Positions 9,027-17,084 of a stretch of DNA of 64,000 bases are shown here, piece after piece. Made by a program: the position numbers and the translations under genes. How positions within the stretch are numbered: the first letter of the stretch is position 1; the number at the start of each line of letters is the position of its first letter. The stretch lies in assembly GCA_047921455.1 (NCBI GenBank), contig JBLRWC010000004.1, forward strand, positions 1 to 64,000. The letters are read 5' to 3'. The notes under the pieces are model-generated. The model had not been told where the DNA came from. It saw only the letters and a list, made by a program, of their open reading frames with translations, and ran no database searches. This DNA is from XN24 sp047921455. GTDB taxonomy: Bacteria; Pseudomonadota; Gammaproteobacteria; Steroidobacterales; XN24.

Positions 9027-9033
9027 GGGTGGG

Positions 9034-9055
9034 CGCTGGCCGCCTTCGGTCAGCG
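9034..9055. terminator. Hairpin between convergent ybbP and oxyR
   Basis: A 9-bp stem (9034-9042 with 9047-9055, one G-U pair) closes a CCTT tetraloop. It lies 7 bp past the ybbP stop and covers the last codons of oxyR. No T-run follows on either strand, so its efficiency as an intrinsic terminator is uncertain. Confidence 0.4.
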
Positions 9056-9961
9056 TCCCGCCATCACTGCCGCAATGGCGGAGCACAAGTGCCCGATGGT
9101 TTCCTCGCGGGCGGAACCGGGTCGCCAGGCCGCCGCGATGGTCCTTGCCGGCTCCGGGTCCGTGAAGCGCCTGACGGCCATCGCCGGTGAGCGTGCATCC
9201 TGCTGCTCGATCGCGAGACCGGGCAACAGGGTGATGCCCACGCCGGCGGCGACCATCTGGCGTAAAGTCTCCAGGCTGGTAGCCCGGAAATCCGGCGCTT
9301 CGCGCACCCTGGCCAGTCGGCAGGCCGCCAGCGCCTGGTCGCGCAAACAATGTCCGTCCTCGAGCAACAAGAGCGTCTCGCCGTCCAGGTCGTCGAGGGA
9401 TATTCGCCGCCGTTTCGCGAGCGCGTGATCGGCGGGCAGCGCGACCTGGAAATTTTCGTGGTAGAGCGTTTGGGAGACCAGCCGTTCGACCGGGATCGGC
9501 AAGGCGAGAATCCCGACATCGAGTTCGCCGCTGCGCAACAGCTCAATGAGCTTGTGGGTCTGGTGCTCGAGCAGCAGCAGCCGCAGGCGCGGAAACTGCT
9601 CGCGCAGCGGCTGCGCAATGTGCGGCAGCAGGTAGGGCCCGACAGTCGGGATGAGCCCGATGCGCAACTCGCCCGCCAGCGGGTCCTGGAAGTTGCGTGC
9701 CAGGTCTTCGATTTCGCAGGCAGCCTGGATCATCTCTCGAGCTCGCTCGGCGATGCGTGCGCCGATGTCCGTGAGGCGCACCTGCTGGCCGCGTTCGACC
9801 AGTTGCACGCCGAGCTGGTCTTCCATTTTCTTGACCTGGGCGCTGAGTGTCGGCTGGCTGACAAAGCAGCGCGCCGCCGCCTTGCCGAAATGGCCGGTTT
9901 CGCCCAGGGCGACCAGGTAGCCGAGTGCCCGCAGGCTGAGATGCAGATTAATAGCTTTCAT
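9050..9961 (-). CDS. oxyR: Hydrogen-peroxide-sensing regulator OxyR
   Basis: This 303-residue LysR-family regulator has an N-terminal winged helix-turn-helix (about residues 8-65) and a C-terminal sensing domain. The redox pair is visible: GHCLRDQALAAC places Cys205 and Cys214 nine residues apart, exactly the spacing of E. coli Cys199/Cys208. Oxidation to the disulphide should turn on peroxide-defence genes. It is divergent from ahpC-ahpD, the expected targets. A perfect OxyR half-site covers its own start codon, so autorepression is likely. The start at 9961 gives the standard length. Confidence 0.95.
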   Translation of the reverse strand: MKAINLHLSLRALGYLVALGETGHFGKAAARCFVSQPTLSAQVKKMEDQLGVQLVERGQQVRLTDIGARIAERAREMIQAACEIEDLARNFQDPLAGELRIGLIPTVGPYLLPHIAQPLREQFPRLRLLLLEHQTHKLIELLRSGELDVGILALPIPVERLVSQTLYHENFQVALPADHALAKRRRISLDDLDGETLLLLEDGHCLRDQALAACRLARVREAPDFRATSLETLRQMVAAGVGITLLPGLAIEQQDARSPAMAVRRFTDPEPARTIAAAWRPGSAREETIGHLCSAIAAVMAGR

Positions 9962-9987
9962 CTATCGAAACGATAATATTAATTCAT
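9951..9987. promoter_or_regulatory. OxyR binding site in the oxyR-ahpC intergenic region
   Basis: ATAGCTTTCATCTAT (9951-9965) matches the published OxyR half-element ATAGntnnnanCTAT at every defined base. After 7 bp a second, degenerate copy (9973-9987, about 6 of 10 defined bases) gives the tandem layout of a tetramer site. The first element overlaps the oxyR start codon (9959-9961) and the second abuts the ahpC -35. Confidence 0.8.
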
Positions 9988-10016
9988 TGGATAAATCAAG
10001 CCAGGCGCTTCATGCT
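9987..10016 (+). promoter_or_regulatory. Candidate ahpC promoter
   Basis: TTGGAT (9987-9992) and CATGCT (10011-10016) are separated by 18 bp. Both are moderate matches, as expected for a promoter that needs OxyR at its -35. Transcription would start near 10023. Confidence 0.45.
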
Positions 10017-10059
10017 GTGCCGCATCAATCACTACACAGGCATCGCAAGGAGCCCGAAC

Positions 10060-10599
10060 ATGATCAGCATCGGCAAGAAATTTCCCGCTTTCAAACTCAA
10101 GGGCGTCGTCAGCAATGACCTCAACACCGCCTTCCAGGAATTCTCCAGCGAAGAACTGAAGGGGCAGTGGAAAATCCTGTTCTTCTGGCCGAAAGATTTC
10201 ACTTTCGTCTGCCCGACCGAGATTGCCGCCTTCGGCAAGCTGAATGGCGAGTTCAAGGACCGCGACGCACAGTTGTTCGGCGTCTCGACGGATTCCGAGT
10301 TCGTCCACCTGGCCTGGCGCAACGAGAAGGAAGAACTCCGCGACCTGCCGTTCCCGATGCTCTCCGACATCAAGCGCGAGCTCAGCGCCGAACTCGGCAT
10401 TCTCGATGAAGCCGAGGGCGTGGCCCAGCGCGCCACCTTCATCGTCGACAACGACGACATCGTGCGCTTCGTCTATGTGACCGACCTGAATGTCGGCCGC
10501 AATCCCGCCGAGGTCCTGCGCGTGCTCGACGCGCTGCAGACCGACGAACTGTGCCCCTGCAACTGGCAGAAGGGCGAAGACACCCTGCAGGCCGCCTGA
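10060..10599 (+). CDS. ahpC: Peroxiredoxin, alkyl hydroperoxide reductase subunit C
   Basis: This 179-residue 2-Cys peroxiredoxin reduces hydrogen peroxide and organic hydroperoxides. The peroxidatic Cys51 is in DFTFVCPTEI, and the resolving cysteine is in ELCPCNW near the C terminus. It is of the AhpC type found with AhpD, which replaces AhpF as reductant. The frame is open further upstream, but AAGGAG 7 nt before the ATG at 10060 and family length fix the start. ahpD follows after 11 bp. OxyR control is predicted from the intergenic site. Confidence 0.95.
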   Translation: MISIGKKFPAFKLKGVVSNDLNTAFQEFSSEELKGQWKILFFWPKDFTFVCPTEIAAFGKLNGEFKDRDAQLFGVSTDSEFVHLAWRNEKEELRDLPFPMLSDIKRELSAELGILDEAEGVAQRATFIVDNDDIVRFVYVTDLNVGRNPAEVLRVLDALQTDELCPCNWQKGEDTLQAA

Positions 10600-10610
10600 G
10601 GAGAACCCGT

Positions 10611-11165
10611 ATGAATCTCGAACAGATCAAGGCGCTGATGCCCGAATATGCGCGCGACATCAAGCTCAATCTTTCGACCGTACTGGGCGGCACCGGCACG
10701 CCGGGACTCACCGAAGCGCAGGCGCTCGGCACGGCGCTGGCCTGCGCGGTCGCGGTGCAGAGCAACGCGCTTGCGGACGCCGTCGAGGAGGTCGCGGGCG
10801 ACCGGCTCGACCCGGCCCGGCGCAACGCAGCCCGCGCGGCCGCGGCCGTGATGGCGATGAACAATGTCTACTATCGCTTCACGCATTTCGTCGGCGACGA
10901 CGAGTACCGCAAGCTGCCGGCCCGGTTGCGGATGAACGTCATCGGCAACCCGGGTATCGACAAGGCGGAGTTCGAGCTGTATTCGCTGGCTGTCTCGGCG
11001 ATCAACGGCTGCGAGTTTTGCATCCAGGCGCACGAGAAGGTCGTGCGCAACGCGAACATCGATCGCGAGGGCGTGCAAAGCGCGGCGCGCATCGCCGCCG
11101 TGATTGCGGCGGCGGCCGGCGTGCTGGCTACCGTGCCCGCGGCGGAGACTGCCGCGGCAGCCTGA
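10611..11165 (+). CDS. ahpD: AhpD-like alkylhydroperoxidase, carboxymuconolactone decarboxylase family
   Basis: This 184-residue protein carries the AhpD active site: CEFC (Cys134, Cys137) followed by His141, with Glu122 at the matching position (Glu118, Cys130, Cys133, His137 in the mycobacterial enzyme). AhpD passes electrons, there via lipoyl groups, to AhpC. It follows ahpC after 11 bp and is followed by a strong terminator, so the two genes form one transcript. Start chosen at the ATG at 10611, which gives family length; GAGGAGAA lies just upstream. Confidence 0.93.
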   Translation: MNLEQIKALMPEYARDIKLNLSTVLGGTGTPGLTEAQALGTALACAVAVQSNALADAVEEVAGDRLDPARRNAARAAAAVMAMNNVYYRFTHFVGDDEYRKLPARLRMNVIGNPGIDKAEFELYSLAVSAINGCEFCIQAHEKVVRNANIDREGVQSAARIAAVIAAAAGVLATVPAAETAAAA

Positions 11166-11186
11166 GGAGAGGGGCGCCGCGCGCCA

Positions 11187-11220
11187 CGGCCCCCGGCGAC
11201 ATCCGTCGGGGGCCGTTTTT
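11187..11220 (+). terminator. Rho-independent terminator of ahpCD
   Basis: A perfect 9-bp GC stem (CGGCCCCCG at 11187-11195 with 11207-11215) and 11-nt loop is followed by five T. It lies 21 bp after the ahpD stop; its T-run touches the stop codon of the convergent photolyase gene. Confidence 0.9.
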
Positions 11221-12637
11221 ATGGCGCCTTGCGCTCGTTGCGCGCGCGCATGGACTGCAGCGCGTCGAGCGCTGCCGCGCGGCTACGGGCCAGGTCCAGG
11301 ATGGGTGCGGGATAACCAGCCGGCGGCGTCTCCCAGGGGCGATGCACTCGCTTGGGGGGTAAGGCCGCGAGTTCCGGTACCCAGTGCTTGACGTAAGCGC
11401 CCGTGGGGTCGAATTTTTCGCCCTGGGTGACCGGGTTGAAGATTCGGAAGTAGGGCGCGGCATCGGCCCCGGATCCCGCGCTCCATTGCCAGCCCAGGGT
11501 GTTGCTGGCGAGATCAGCGTCCACCAGCGTGTCCCAGAACCAGCGAGCCCCCGTCTGCCATGGCGCGCGAATGTTTTTCACCAGCAACGAGGCGACGATC
11601 ATGCGCACGCGGTTGTGCATCCAGCCCGTATGCCACAGCTGGCGCATGCCCGCATCGACGATCGGGATGCCTGTGCAGCCGCGCTGCCATGCGCCGAGCA
11701 GTTCTGCATGGTCTTCGCGCCAGGGGAAGGCGGCATATTTTTCGTACATCGGTTCGGTCGGCGTGCGCGGAAAGTGAAACAGCACGTGGTGGGCGAACTC
11801 GCGCCAGCCGAGCTCACGCTGCCAGCACTCGATTTCACTCTCCGGCAGCTCGCCGCGCCGGGCCGCCGCCGCGTGCCAGGCCTGGCGCGGCGATAATTCG
11901 CCATGGTGCAGGTAGGGCGACAGCGCCGACGTGCCGTCACGGTCCGGCCGATTACGGCCTTCCGCGTAGGCGCCCAGGCCGTCATCGCACCACGCCTGCA
12001 GCCGGTGCTGGGCGCCGTCTTCGCCCACCTGCCAGGTCGCGGCCAGCCCGTCGTACCAGTTGATCTTCGGCAGCAGGCCCAGTGCGTCAAGCGCCAGCCC
12101 GGACGGCCACTTTGACGGCGCCCGCAGCTCGCGCGGCGCGGCGATCGGCGGGTCCGGCTCGGCGCGCTTGAGCGCGGCTTTCCAGAAGGGCGTGAACACG
12201 CGGTACGGATCACCCTTGCCCGTCGCCAGCTCCCAGGGTTCGTACAGCACGGAGCCCCGGCAGCTGTGCGCCTCGATGCCTGCGTCGCGCAGCTGGCGCT
12301 TGATCGCCCGGTCGCGCGTCACCAGTGCCGGGTCATAGAGTCGATTCCAGTAAACGGCCTCGGCGCCGCTCTCGACTACCAGCTTTGCGAGCACATCGGC
12401 CGCCGGTCCGGCGCGCAGCAGCAGGCGGGTGCCGCGGGCCCGCAGCGCCTCGCTGAGTGCCCCAAGGCTGTGGTGCAGCCACCAGCGGGCGGCGGCGCCG
12501 GGCGCCCATTCGCCCTCGTCCTCGGGTGACCACAGGTACACTGGCAAGACCTGCTCGGCAGCATCCAGGGCGGCCAGCAGGCCCGGGTTGTCGGCCAGCC
12601 TGAGATCCCGGCGAAACCAGAAGATCGCGAGTTTCAA
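11219..12637 (-). CDS. phrB: Deoxyribodipyrimidine photo-lyase (class I CPD photolyase)
   Basis: This 472-residue flavoprotein uses blue light to split cyclobutane pyrimidine dimers in DNA. The N-terminal antenna domain starts with IFWFRRDLRLADNPGL (from residue 4), and the FAD-binding C-terminal domain shows GWMHNRVRM and the WQWSAGSGADAAPYFRIFNP segment typical of the class. Length matches E. coli PhrB. The start overlaps the stop of the 2-hydroxyacid dehydrogenase gene by 4 bp (ATGA), so the two are co-translated. Confidence 0.95.
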   Translation of the reverse strand: MKLAIFWFRRDLRLADNPGLLAALDAAEQVLPVYLWSPEDEGEWAPGAAARWWLHHSLGALSEALRARGTRLLLRAGPAADVLAKLVVESGAEAVYWNRLYDPALVTRDRAIKRQLRDAGIEAHSCRGSVLYEPWELATGKGDPYRVFTPFWKAALKRAEPDPPIAAPRELRAPSKWPSGLALDALGLLPKINWYDGLAATWQVGEDGAQHRLQAWCDDGLGAYAEGRNRPDRDGTSALSPYLHHGELSPRQAWHAAAARRGELPESEIECWQRELGWREFAHHVLFHFPRTPTEPMYEKYAAFPWREDHAELLGAWQRGCTGIPIVDAGMRQLWHTGWMHNRVRMIVASLLVKNIRAPWQTGARWFWDTLVDADLASNTLGWQWSAGSGADAAPYFRIFNPVTQGEKFDPTGAYVKHWVPELAALPPKRVHRPWETPPAGYPAPILDLARSRAAALDALQSMRARNERKAP

Positions 12638-13596
12638 ATGACGCGCCCGCGCCGCCCGCCGGCCAGGAAAGACGAGATATTGGCGGCGATCTCGTCCACG
12701 GCGCGCTGGCGGGCTTCGCGCGCGGCCCAGGCGACGTGTGGCGTGATGACCAGGTTGGGAATCGAGGGATCGAGCAGCGGATCACCGTCCACCGGCGGCT
12801 CCTGGGGCAACACGTCGATACCGGCACCCCCGATCCGGCCGCCGCGCAGGGCGTCGGCCAGCGCAACGGAATCGACCAGCGCGCCGCGCGCCGTGTTGAT
12901 CAGCAGGGCGTCGGTCTTCATTCGGGCGAGGGCGGCGGCATCGATCAACCCGCGCGTTGCATCCGTCAGCGGGCAGTGCAGCGACACGATATCGGCCTCT
13001 GCCAGTACTTGGTCGAACGGTGTCCGGCCCTGTTCCACCGGCGCAGGCGCCCCTCCCGGCCGTTCGCTGACCAGCACATCCAGCCCGAAGGCGGGCGCCA
13101 CGCGGGCCACGCCGCGGCCGAGTTCACCGTAGCCGACGATACCGAGTTTGCGCCCGGCGAGTTCGCGGATCGGGTAATCCAGCAGGCAGAACTGCGGGCT
13201 CTCTTTCCAGGCGCCTTCCTGCAGCAGGCGCTGGTAGCCGGCCAGGTGATGGGTCAGCGCCAGGATGAGCGCATACACGTGTTGCACCACCGAGGTGGTG
13301 CAGTAGCCAGTGATATTGCACACACCGATGCCGCGCGCCCGGGCCGCTTCCAGGTCGACGTTATTGACGCCGGTGGCGGACAGGCAGATCAGCTTCAGGC
13401 GGGGCGCAGCCGCGAGTTCCGCCGCGCCGAGGCGGATCTTGTTGGTAATCAATATTTCGGCCGGTGCGAGGCGCTCGCCCAGCTCGTCCGGGGAGGTGAC
13501 CGAATGCAGTTCCAGGTCGATTCCGGTCGCCTCCAGGGCGCCGAGCTCGATGTCACCGCGACTGACGGTCGCGAAGTCGGGGAATATGGCTTTCAT
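12634..13596 (-). CDS. D-2-hydroxyacid dehydrogenase (glycerate/hydroxypyruvate reductase-like)
   Basis: This 320-residue NAD(P)-dependent oxidoreductase interconverts a 2-oxoacid and a D-2-hydroxyacid. The dinucleotide-binding loop is GYGELGR (155-161); the catalytic trio Arg237 (INTARG), Glu266 (LPQEPP) and His287 (NLVITPH) is complete. By similarity to HprA-like proteins the substrate may be hydroxypyruvate or glyoxylate, but sequence alone cannot settle this. Start chosen at MKAIFPDF (13596), the usual N terminus; the reading frame continues upstream without a signal. It is the first gene of a pair with phrB. A TGTAAT -10-like hexamer (minus strand, 13607-13612) lies just upstream. Confidence 0.88.
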   Translation of the reverse strand: MKAIFPDFATVSRGDIELGALEATGIDLELHSVTSPDELGERLAPAEILITNKIRLGAAELAAAPRLKLICLSATGVNNVDLEAARARGIGVCNITGYCTTSVVQHVYALILALTHHLAGYQRLLQEGAWKESPQFCLLDYPIRELAGRKLGIVGYGELGRGVARVAPAFGLDVLVSERPGGAPAPVEQGRTPFDQVLAEADIVSLHCPLTDATRGLIDAAALARMKTDALLINTARGALVDSVALADALRGGRIGGAGIDVLPQEPPVDGDPLLDPSIPNLVITPHVAWAAREARQRAVDEIAANISSFLAGGRRGRVI

Positions 13597-13647
13597 GGCC
13601 GGCAAGATTACACGCCTCGCGGGCGGCGCGGCCACCGCAGAAGCGGC

Positions 13648-13653
13648 TACAAT
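13648..13653 (+). promoter_or_regulatory. -10-like TACAAT close to the acyltransferase start
   Basis: TACAAT (5 of 6 to TATAAT) ends 8 nt before the ATG at 13662, with no Shine-Dalgarno sequence between. Transcripts would begin at or next to the start codon. No convincing -35 is visible. Confidence 0.35.
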
Positions 13654-13661
13654 GCGCGGCC

Positions 13662-14549
13662 ATGGGGACCTTGCGCGGCATTTTGACCATGGCGCTGATT
13701 GTCCTGAACCTGCTGTTCTGGGCCATCCCGCTCTACCTGGTCGCACTGGTGCGGTTGCTGCCTGTTGCCTGGCTGCAGCGGCGCTGCCAACGCCTGTTGG
13801 CGCAGATCGCGCAGAACTGGATTGGCGGCAACCAACTGGTGTTCCGCCTGACGCAGGATATTCACTGGGACGTCGACGGGCTCGAGGGGCTTAAGCGGCA
13901 CGACTGGTACCTGGTGCTGTGCAATCACCAGAGCTGGGTCGATATCCTTGTGCTGCAGGGCGTGTTCAACCGGCGCATTCCGTTTCTGAAGTTTTTTCTC
14001 AAGAAGCAACTGATCTGGGTGCCGGTGCTCGGTTTCGCCTGGTGGGCACTGGATTTTCCGTTCATGCAACGCCGCTCCCGGGCCTACCTCGAGCGACACC
14101 CCGCGGCGCGCGGCCAGGATCTTGCCGCGACCCGGCGCGCCTGCGAGCATTTCAGCCAGATGCCCACCTCGGTGATGAACTTCGTCGAGGGCACCCGCTT
14201 CACCCCCGCCAAGCACGCCGCCCAGGGTTCGCCGTACCGCCACCTGCTCAAGCCACGCGCCGGCGGCACGGCCTTCGTGCTCAGCGCGATGGGCGATATC
14301 CTGCACCGGGTGCTGGACGTCACGATCGACTACGCGGGCGGTGCGCCGAGCTTGTGGGACCTGTGTTGCGGGCGCGTGCGCGAGATCCGGGTGCGCGTCA
14401 CGGTCCGCGAGATTCCCGCCTGGGCGCCGCAGGGCGACTACCTGGACGATCCTGAATTCCGGGCGCGCTTCCAGGCATGGCTCAGCGAGATTTGGGCGGC
14501 CAAGGACGCACAGCTCGAAGCGCTGCGCGCCACTGGCGATCGTGCATGA
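13662..14549 (+). CDS. YihG-like lysophospholipid acyltransferase
   Basis: This 295-residue inner-membrane acyltransferase has an N-terminal TM (about residues 8-33), then the LPLAT catalytic box NHQSWVD (88-94) and the substrate-binding FVEGTRFT. It probably moves an acyl chain to a lysophospholipid or lysophosphatidic acid. The overall pattern (KKQLIWVPVLGFAWWALDFPFMQR region) is that of E. coli YihG rather than PlsC. The ATG at 13662 lies only 8 nt downstream of a TACAAT. It is divergent from the dehydrogenase gene (65 bp apart). The symporter gene follows after 53 bp. Confidence 0.88.
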   Translation: MGTLRGILTMALIVLNLLFWAIPLYLVALVRLLPVAWLQRRCQRLLAQIAQNWIGGNQLVFRLTQDIHWDVDGLEGLKRHDWYLVLCNHQSWVDILVLQGVFNRRIPFLKFFLKKQLIWVPVLGFAWWALDFPFMQRRSRAYLERHPAARGQDLAATRRACEHFSQMPTSVMNFVEGTRFTPAKHAAQGSPYRHLLKPRAGGTAFVLSAMGDILHRVLDVTIDYAGGAPSLWDLCCGRVREIRVRVTVREIPAWAPQGDYLDDPEFRARFQAWLSEIWAAKDAQLEALRATGDRA

Positions 14550-14602
14550 CACGTTCTTCCCTCGACCCTCTACAACAATAACGCTACGGAGATAAGCGAG
14601 CG

Positions 14603-15988
14603 ATGGAACAGTTCACCGCCTGGCTCGACGTCGTATCCGGCTTCATCTGGGGACCTTATTGCCTGATTCCGCTGTTGCTGCTCACCGGCCTGTACCTGAC
14701 GGTGGTGTTGCGCGGGCTGCAGTTCCGCCAGCTTGGGCCGGCCCTGTACCAGGCGCTGGTCGTGCGCAAGGAAAGCGGCGCAAAGGGCGATATCACGCAT
14801 TTCGCCGCGCTGATGACCGCAATGGCGGCCACCGTGGGTACCGGCAATATCGTCGGTGTGGCCACCGCCATCGGGCTCGGTGGTCCCGGCGCCCTGTTCT
14901 GGATGTGGGTCACCGGCCTCGTCGGCATGGCGACCAAGTATTCGGAGGCGCTGCTGTCCGTCAAATACCGCGTTACCAACGAGCGCGGCGAGCAGGCCGG
15001 CGGGCCGATGTATTACCTCTCGGAGGGTATTCGCTTCAAGCCGCTCGGACGCACGCTCGGCTGGGCGTTCGCATTGTTCACCGCCTTTGCGGCCTTCGGC
15101 ATCGGCAACATGGTGCAATCGAACTCCGTGGCCGACGCCATCGGCGGTGCATTCGGCGTGCCGGCCTGGATCAGCGGCGTCGTCATCGCGGTTGCGGTCG
15201 GCGCCGTGACGCTCGGCGGCATTCGCGCCATCGGCGGCTTCACCAGCCTGTTCGTGCCCGCCATGATCTTGGTCTACATGGGCGCCTGCACGATCGTGCT
15301 GGTCTTCAATTTGAGCGCCATCCCGGCGGCCTTCGCGCTGGTGTTCACCGATGCGTTCACGGGCACCTCAGCGGCCGGCGGGTTCCTCGGCGCGACGATT
15401 GCGCAGGCCATGCGCTATGGCGTGGCGCGCGGCATATTCTCGAACGAGTCGGGGCTGGGTTCCGCCGGTATTGCCGCCGCAGCCGCCAAGACCCAGGAAC
15501 CGGTGCGCCAGGCGATGGTGTCCATGACGCAGACATTCCTCGACACCCTGGTGGTGTGCACGTTCACCGGCATCGCCATTATTGCCAGCGGCGCCTGGGA
15601 CTCGGGCATCAACGGCGTCGCGCTGACCCAGCTCGCCTTCGGCACGGCGATGCCCGGCCCGATCGGGCCGGCCGTGGTGGCGATTTGCCTGGCGATGTTC
15701 GCCTTCTCGACCATCCTCGGCTGGAGCCACTACGGATCGCGCGGCATCGAGTACATCCTCGGCGTCCGCGCGATCCTGCCCTACCGGCTGTTGTTCGTGG
15801 CCGCCGCGTTCATGGGATCGATCTACACGATCGACTTCGTGTGGCTGTTGTCCGACGTCATGAACGGCCTGATGGCGCTGCCGAACCTCGTTGGCCTGTT
15901 GCTCCTGTCGGGCGTTGTGACGGCGGAGACTCGCAGCTACTTCGCTCGTCAACGACCGCGCTTGCCGGAACCGTCACACGCGCCATAG
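14603..15988 (+). CDS. Alanine/glycine:cation symporter family protein (AGCS)
   Basis: This 461-residue membrane protein has about 11 hydrophobic helices and the family patterns GTGNIVGVATAI and GGPGALFWMWVTGLVGMATKY near residues 75-115. Members import alanine or glycine with sodium. The N terminus (MEQFTAWLDVVSGFIWGP) is typical. CGGAGA lies about 10 nt before the ATG. It may be transcribed with the upstream acyltransferase, although the 53 bp gap could hold its own promoter. Substrate is inferred from the family. Confidence 0.92.
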   Translation: MEQFTAWLDVVSGFIWGPYCLIPLLLLTGLYLTVVLRGLQFRQLGPALYQALVVRKESGAKGDITHFAALMTAMAATVGTGNIVGVATAIGLGGPGALFWMWVTGLVGMATKYSEALLSVKYRVTNERGEQAGGPMYYLSEGIRFKPLGRTLGWAFALFTAFAAFGIGNMVQSNSVADAIGGAFGVPAWISGVVIAVAVGAVTLGGIRAIGGFTSLFVPAMILVYMGACTIVLVFNLSAIPAAFALVFTDAFTGTSAAGGFLGATIAQAMRYGVARGIFSNESGLGSAGIAAAAAKTQEPVRQAMVSMTQTFLDTLVVCTFTGIAIIASGAWDSGINGVALTQLAFGTAMPGPIGPAVVAICLAMFAFSTILGWSHYGSRGIEYILGVRAILPYRLLFVAAAFMGSIYTIDFVWLLSDVMNGLMALPNLVGLLLLSGVVTAETRSYFARQRPRLPEPSHAP

Positions 15989-16012
15989 CGCTGGCTATCA
16001 CCTGGGGGCCAC

Positions 16013-16267
16013 TCAACGGCGGCGCTTGCGCCCGGACTTTGCGGCAGATTTCCCAGCGGCCGAGGCCTCGTCCTCGATGCTCCATTGCTCCCGGTAGGCG
16101 CGCGCCGCCTCACTTTGGACGCCGGCATGGCGGTTGGACAGCAACAAGGAACTGGGATCGCAAATCCGTGCGCGAATCACGCCGAGGTCCCGCGCCGCGT
16201 CGAACAGGCTCGGGTACCAGCTCTCCCAGTCCGGCAGCAGTTGTTCGACTTGTTCGCGTAGCGTCAT
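16013..16267 (-). CDS. Small hypothetical protein with basic tail
   Basis: This 84-codon ORF starts MTLREQVEQLLPDWESW and ends in a Lys/Arg-rich tail (KSGRKRRR). It is soluble, with no signal peptide, and no family is recognised. It converges on the symporter gene (24 bp between the stops). An in-frame Met seven codons upstream (16288) is an alternative start; neither has a clear ribosome-binding site. The sequence looks like a real folded N-terminal region rather than an antisense shadow, but support is modest. Confidence 0.5.
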   Translation of the reverse strand: MTLREQVEQLLPDWESWYPSLFDAARDLGVIRARICDPSSLLLSNRHAGVQSEAARAYREQWSIEDEASAAGKSAAKSGRKRRR

Positions 16268-16337
16268 GACGGACAAACGGTAGCCCATGGACGGTCGGTG
16301 GGCAATGCGGCCGAACCCTTATTTCGCTAAGCCCTCA

Positions 16338-16366
16338 TCGGCAGGCGGTGGGCGGCGGGCTATGCT
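16338..16366 (+). promoter_or_regulatory. Candidate promoter of the ABC/HlyD export operon
   Basis: TCGGCA (16338-16343, 4 of 6) and TATGCT (16361-16366) are 17 bp apart. The -10 ends 7 nt before the ATG at 16374 and no Shine-Dalgarno sequence lies between, so the transcript may be leaderless. Confidence 0.4.
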
Positions 16367-16373
16367 GCGATGC

Positions 16374-17084
16374 ATGGACACGCCGGTTGTTTTTCGCGCC
16401 CGCAAGCTCTCGAAAATCTATCGCATGGGCGAGGTCGAGGTGGTCGCCCTGCGAAGTGTCGATCTCGACCTGTACGGCGGGGAATTTGTCGTCCTGCTGG
16501 GTCCGTCCGGTAGCGGCAAGTCCACCCTGCTGAACATCCTGGGCGGCCTCGACACGGCGACTTCCGGCCAGGTGCTGTACAGCGGCCAGGACCTTACGGC
16601 CGCGAATGAGCGCGAACTGACAGCCTTCAGGCGTGATCATGTCGGCTTCGTGTTCCAGTTCTACAACCTGATACCGAGCCTGACGGCGCGCGAAAATGTC
16701 GCTGCCGTGACCGAGATCGCCACCCGGCCGATGCGGCCCGAAGAGGCTCTCGAAATCGTTGGCATGGGCAAGCGGCTCGATCATTTCCCGGCCCAGCTGT
16801 CCGGCGGCGAACAGCAACGGGTGGCGATCGCCCGCGCCATCGCCAAGAACCCGGCGGTGTTGCTGTGTGACGAACCGACCGGCGCGCTGGATTCGGCGAC
16901 CGGCATTGTCGTGCTCGAGGCGCTGGAGCGGGCCAACCGCGAGCTCGGCACCACGACCGTCGTGATCACCCACAACATGGTGATCGCAGAAATGGCCGAC
17001 CGGGTGATCCGCATGGCCGACGGCCAGATCGCCGGTGCGCAGCGCAACGAGACACGCAAGGCGCCGGCCGAGTTGCACTGGTAA
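16374..17084 (+). CDS. MacB/LolD-class ABC transporter ATP-binding protein
   Basis: This 236-residue ATPase has Walker A GPSGSGKST (43-51), Q-loop VGFVFQFYNL, signature LSGGEQ (142-147) and Walker B LLCDEP (163-168). It should drive the FtsX-like permease whose start overlaps its stop by one base (TAATG). With the HlyD-like adaptor encoded third, it forms a complete ATPase-permease-adaptor set of the MacAB/DevBCA kind, moving a substrate from the inner membrane or periplasm outwards. The substrate is unknown. Met at 16374 was chosen over earlier in-frame Mets because it gives family length and follows a -10 element. Confidence 0.92.
   Translation: MDTPVVFRARKLSKIYRMGEVEVVALRSVDLDLYGGEFVVLLGPSGSGKSTLLNILGGLDTATSGQVLYSGQDLTAANERELTAFRRDHVGFVFQFYNLIPSLTARENVAAVTEIATRPMRPEEALEIVGMGKRLDHFPAQLSGGEQQRVAIARAIAKNPAVLLCDEPTGALDSATGIVVLEALERANRELGTTTVVITHNMVIAEMADRVIRMADGQIAGAQRNETRKAPAELHW

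Noticed and set aside
6303..9350. A very long open frame on the minus strand (about 1015 codons) across ybbA/ybbP.
   Set aside because: It is antisense to two genes with clear ABC motifs, its translation is rich in Arg, His and Gln as expected of a GC-rich shadow frame, and it shows no domain.
14659..16269. A 536-codon plus-strand frame offset from the alanine symporter gene.
   Set aside because: It is an out-of-frame reading of the symporter and runs on past its stop; Arg/His-rich with no membrane segments.
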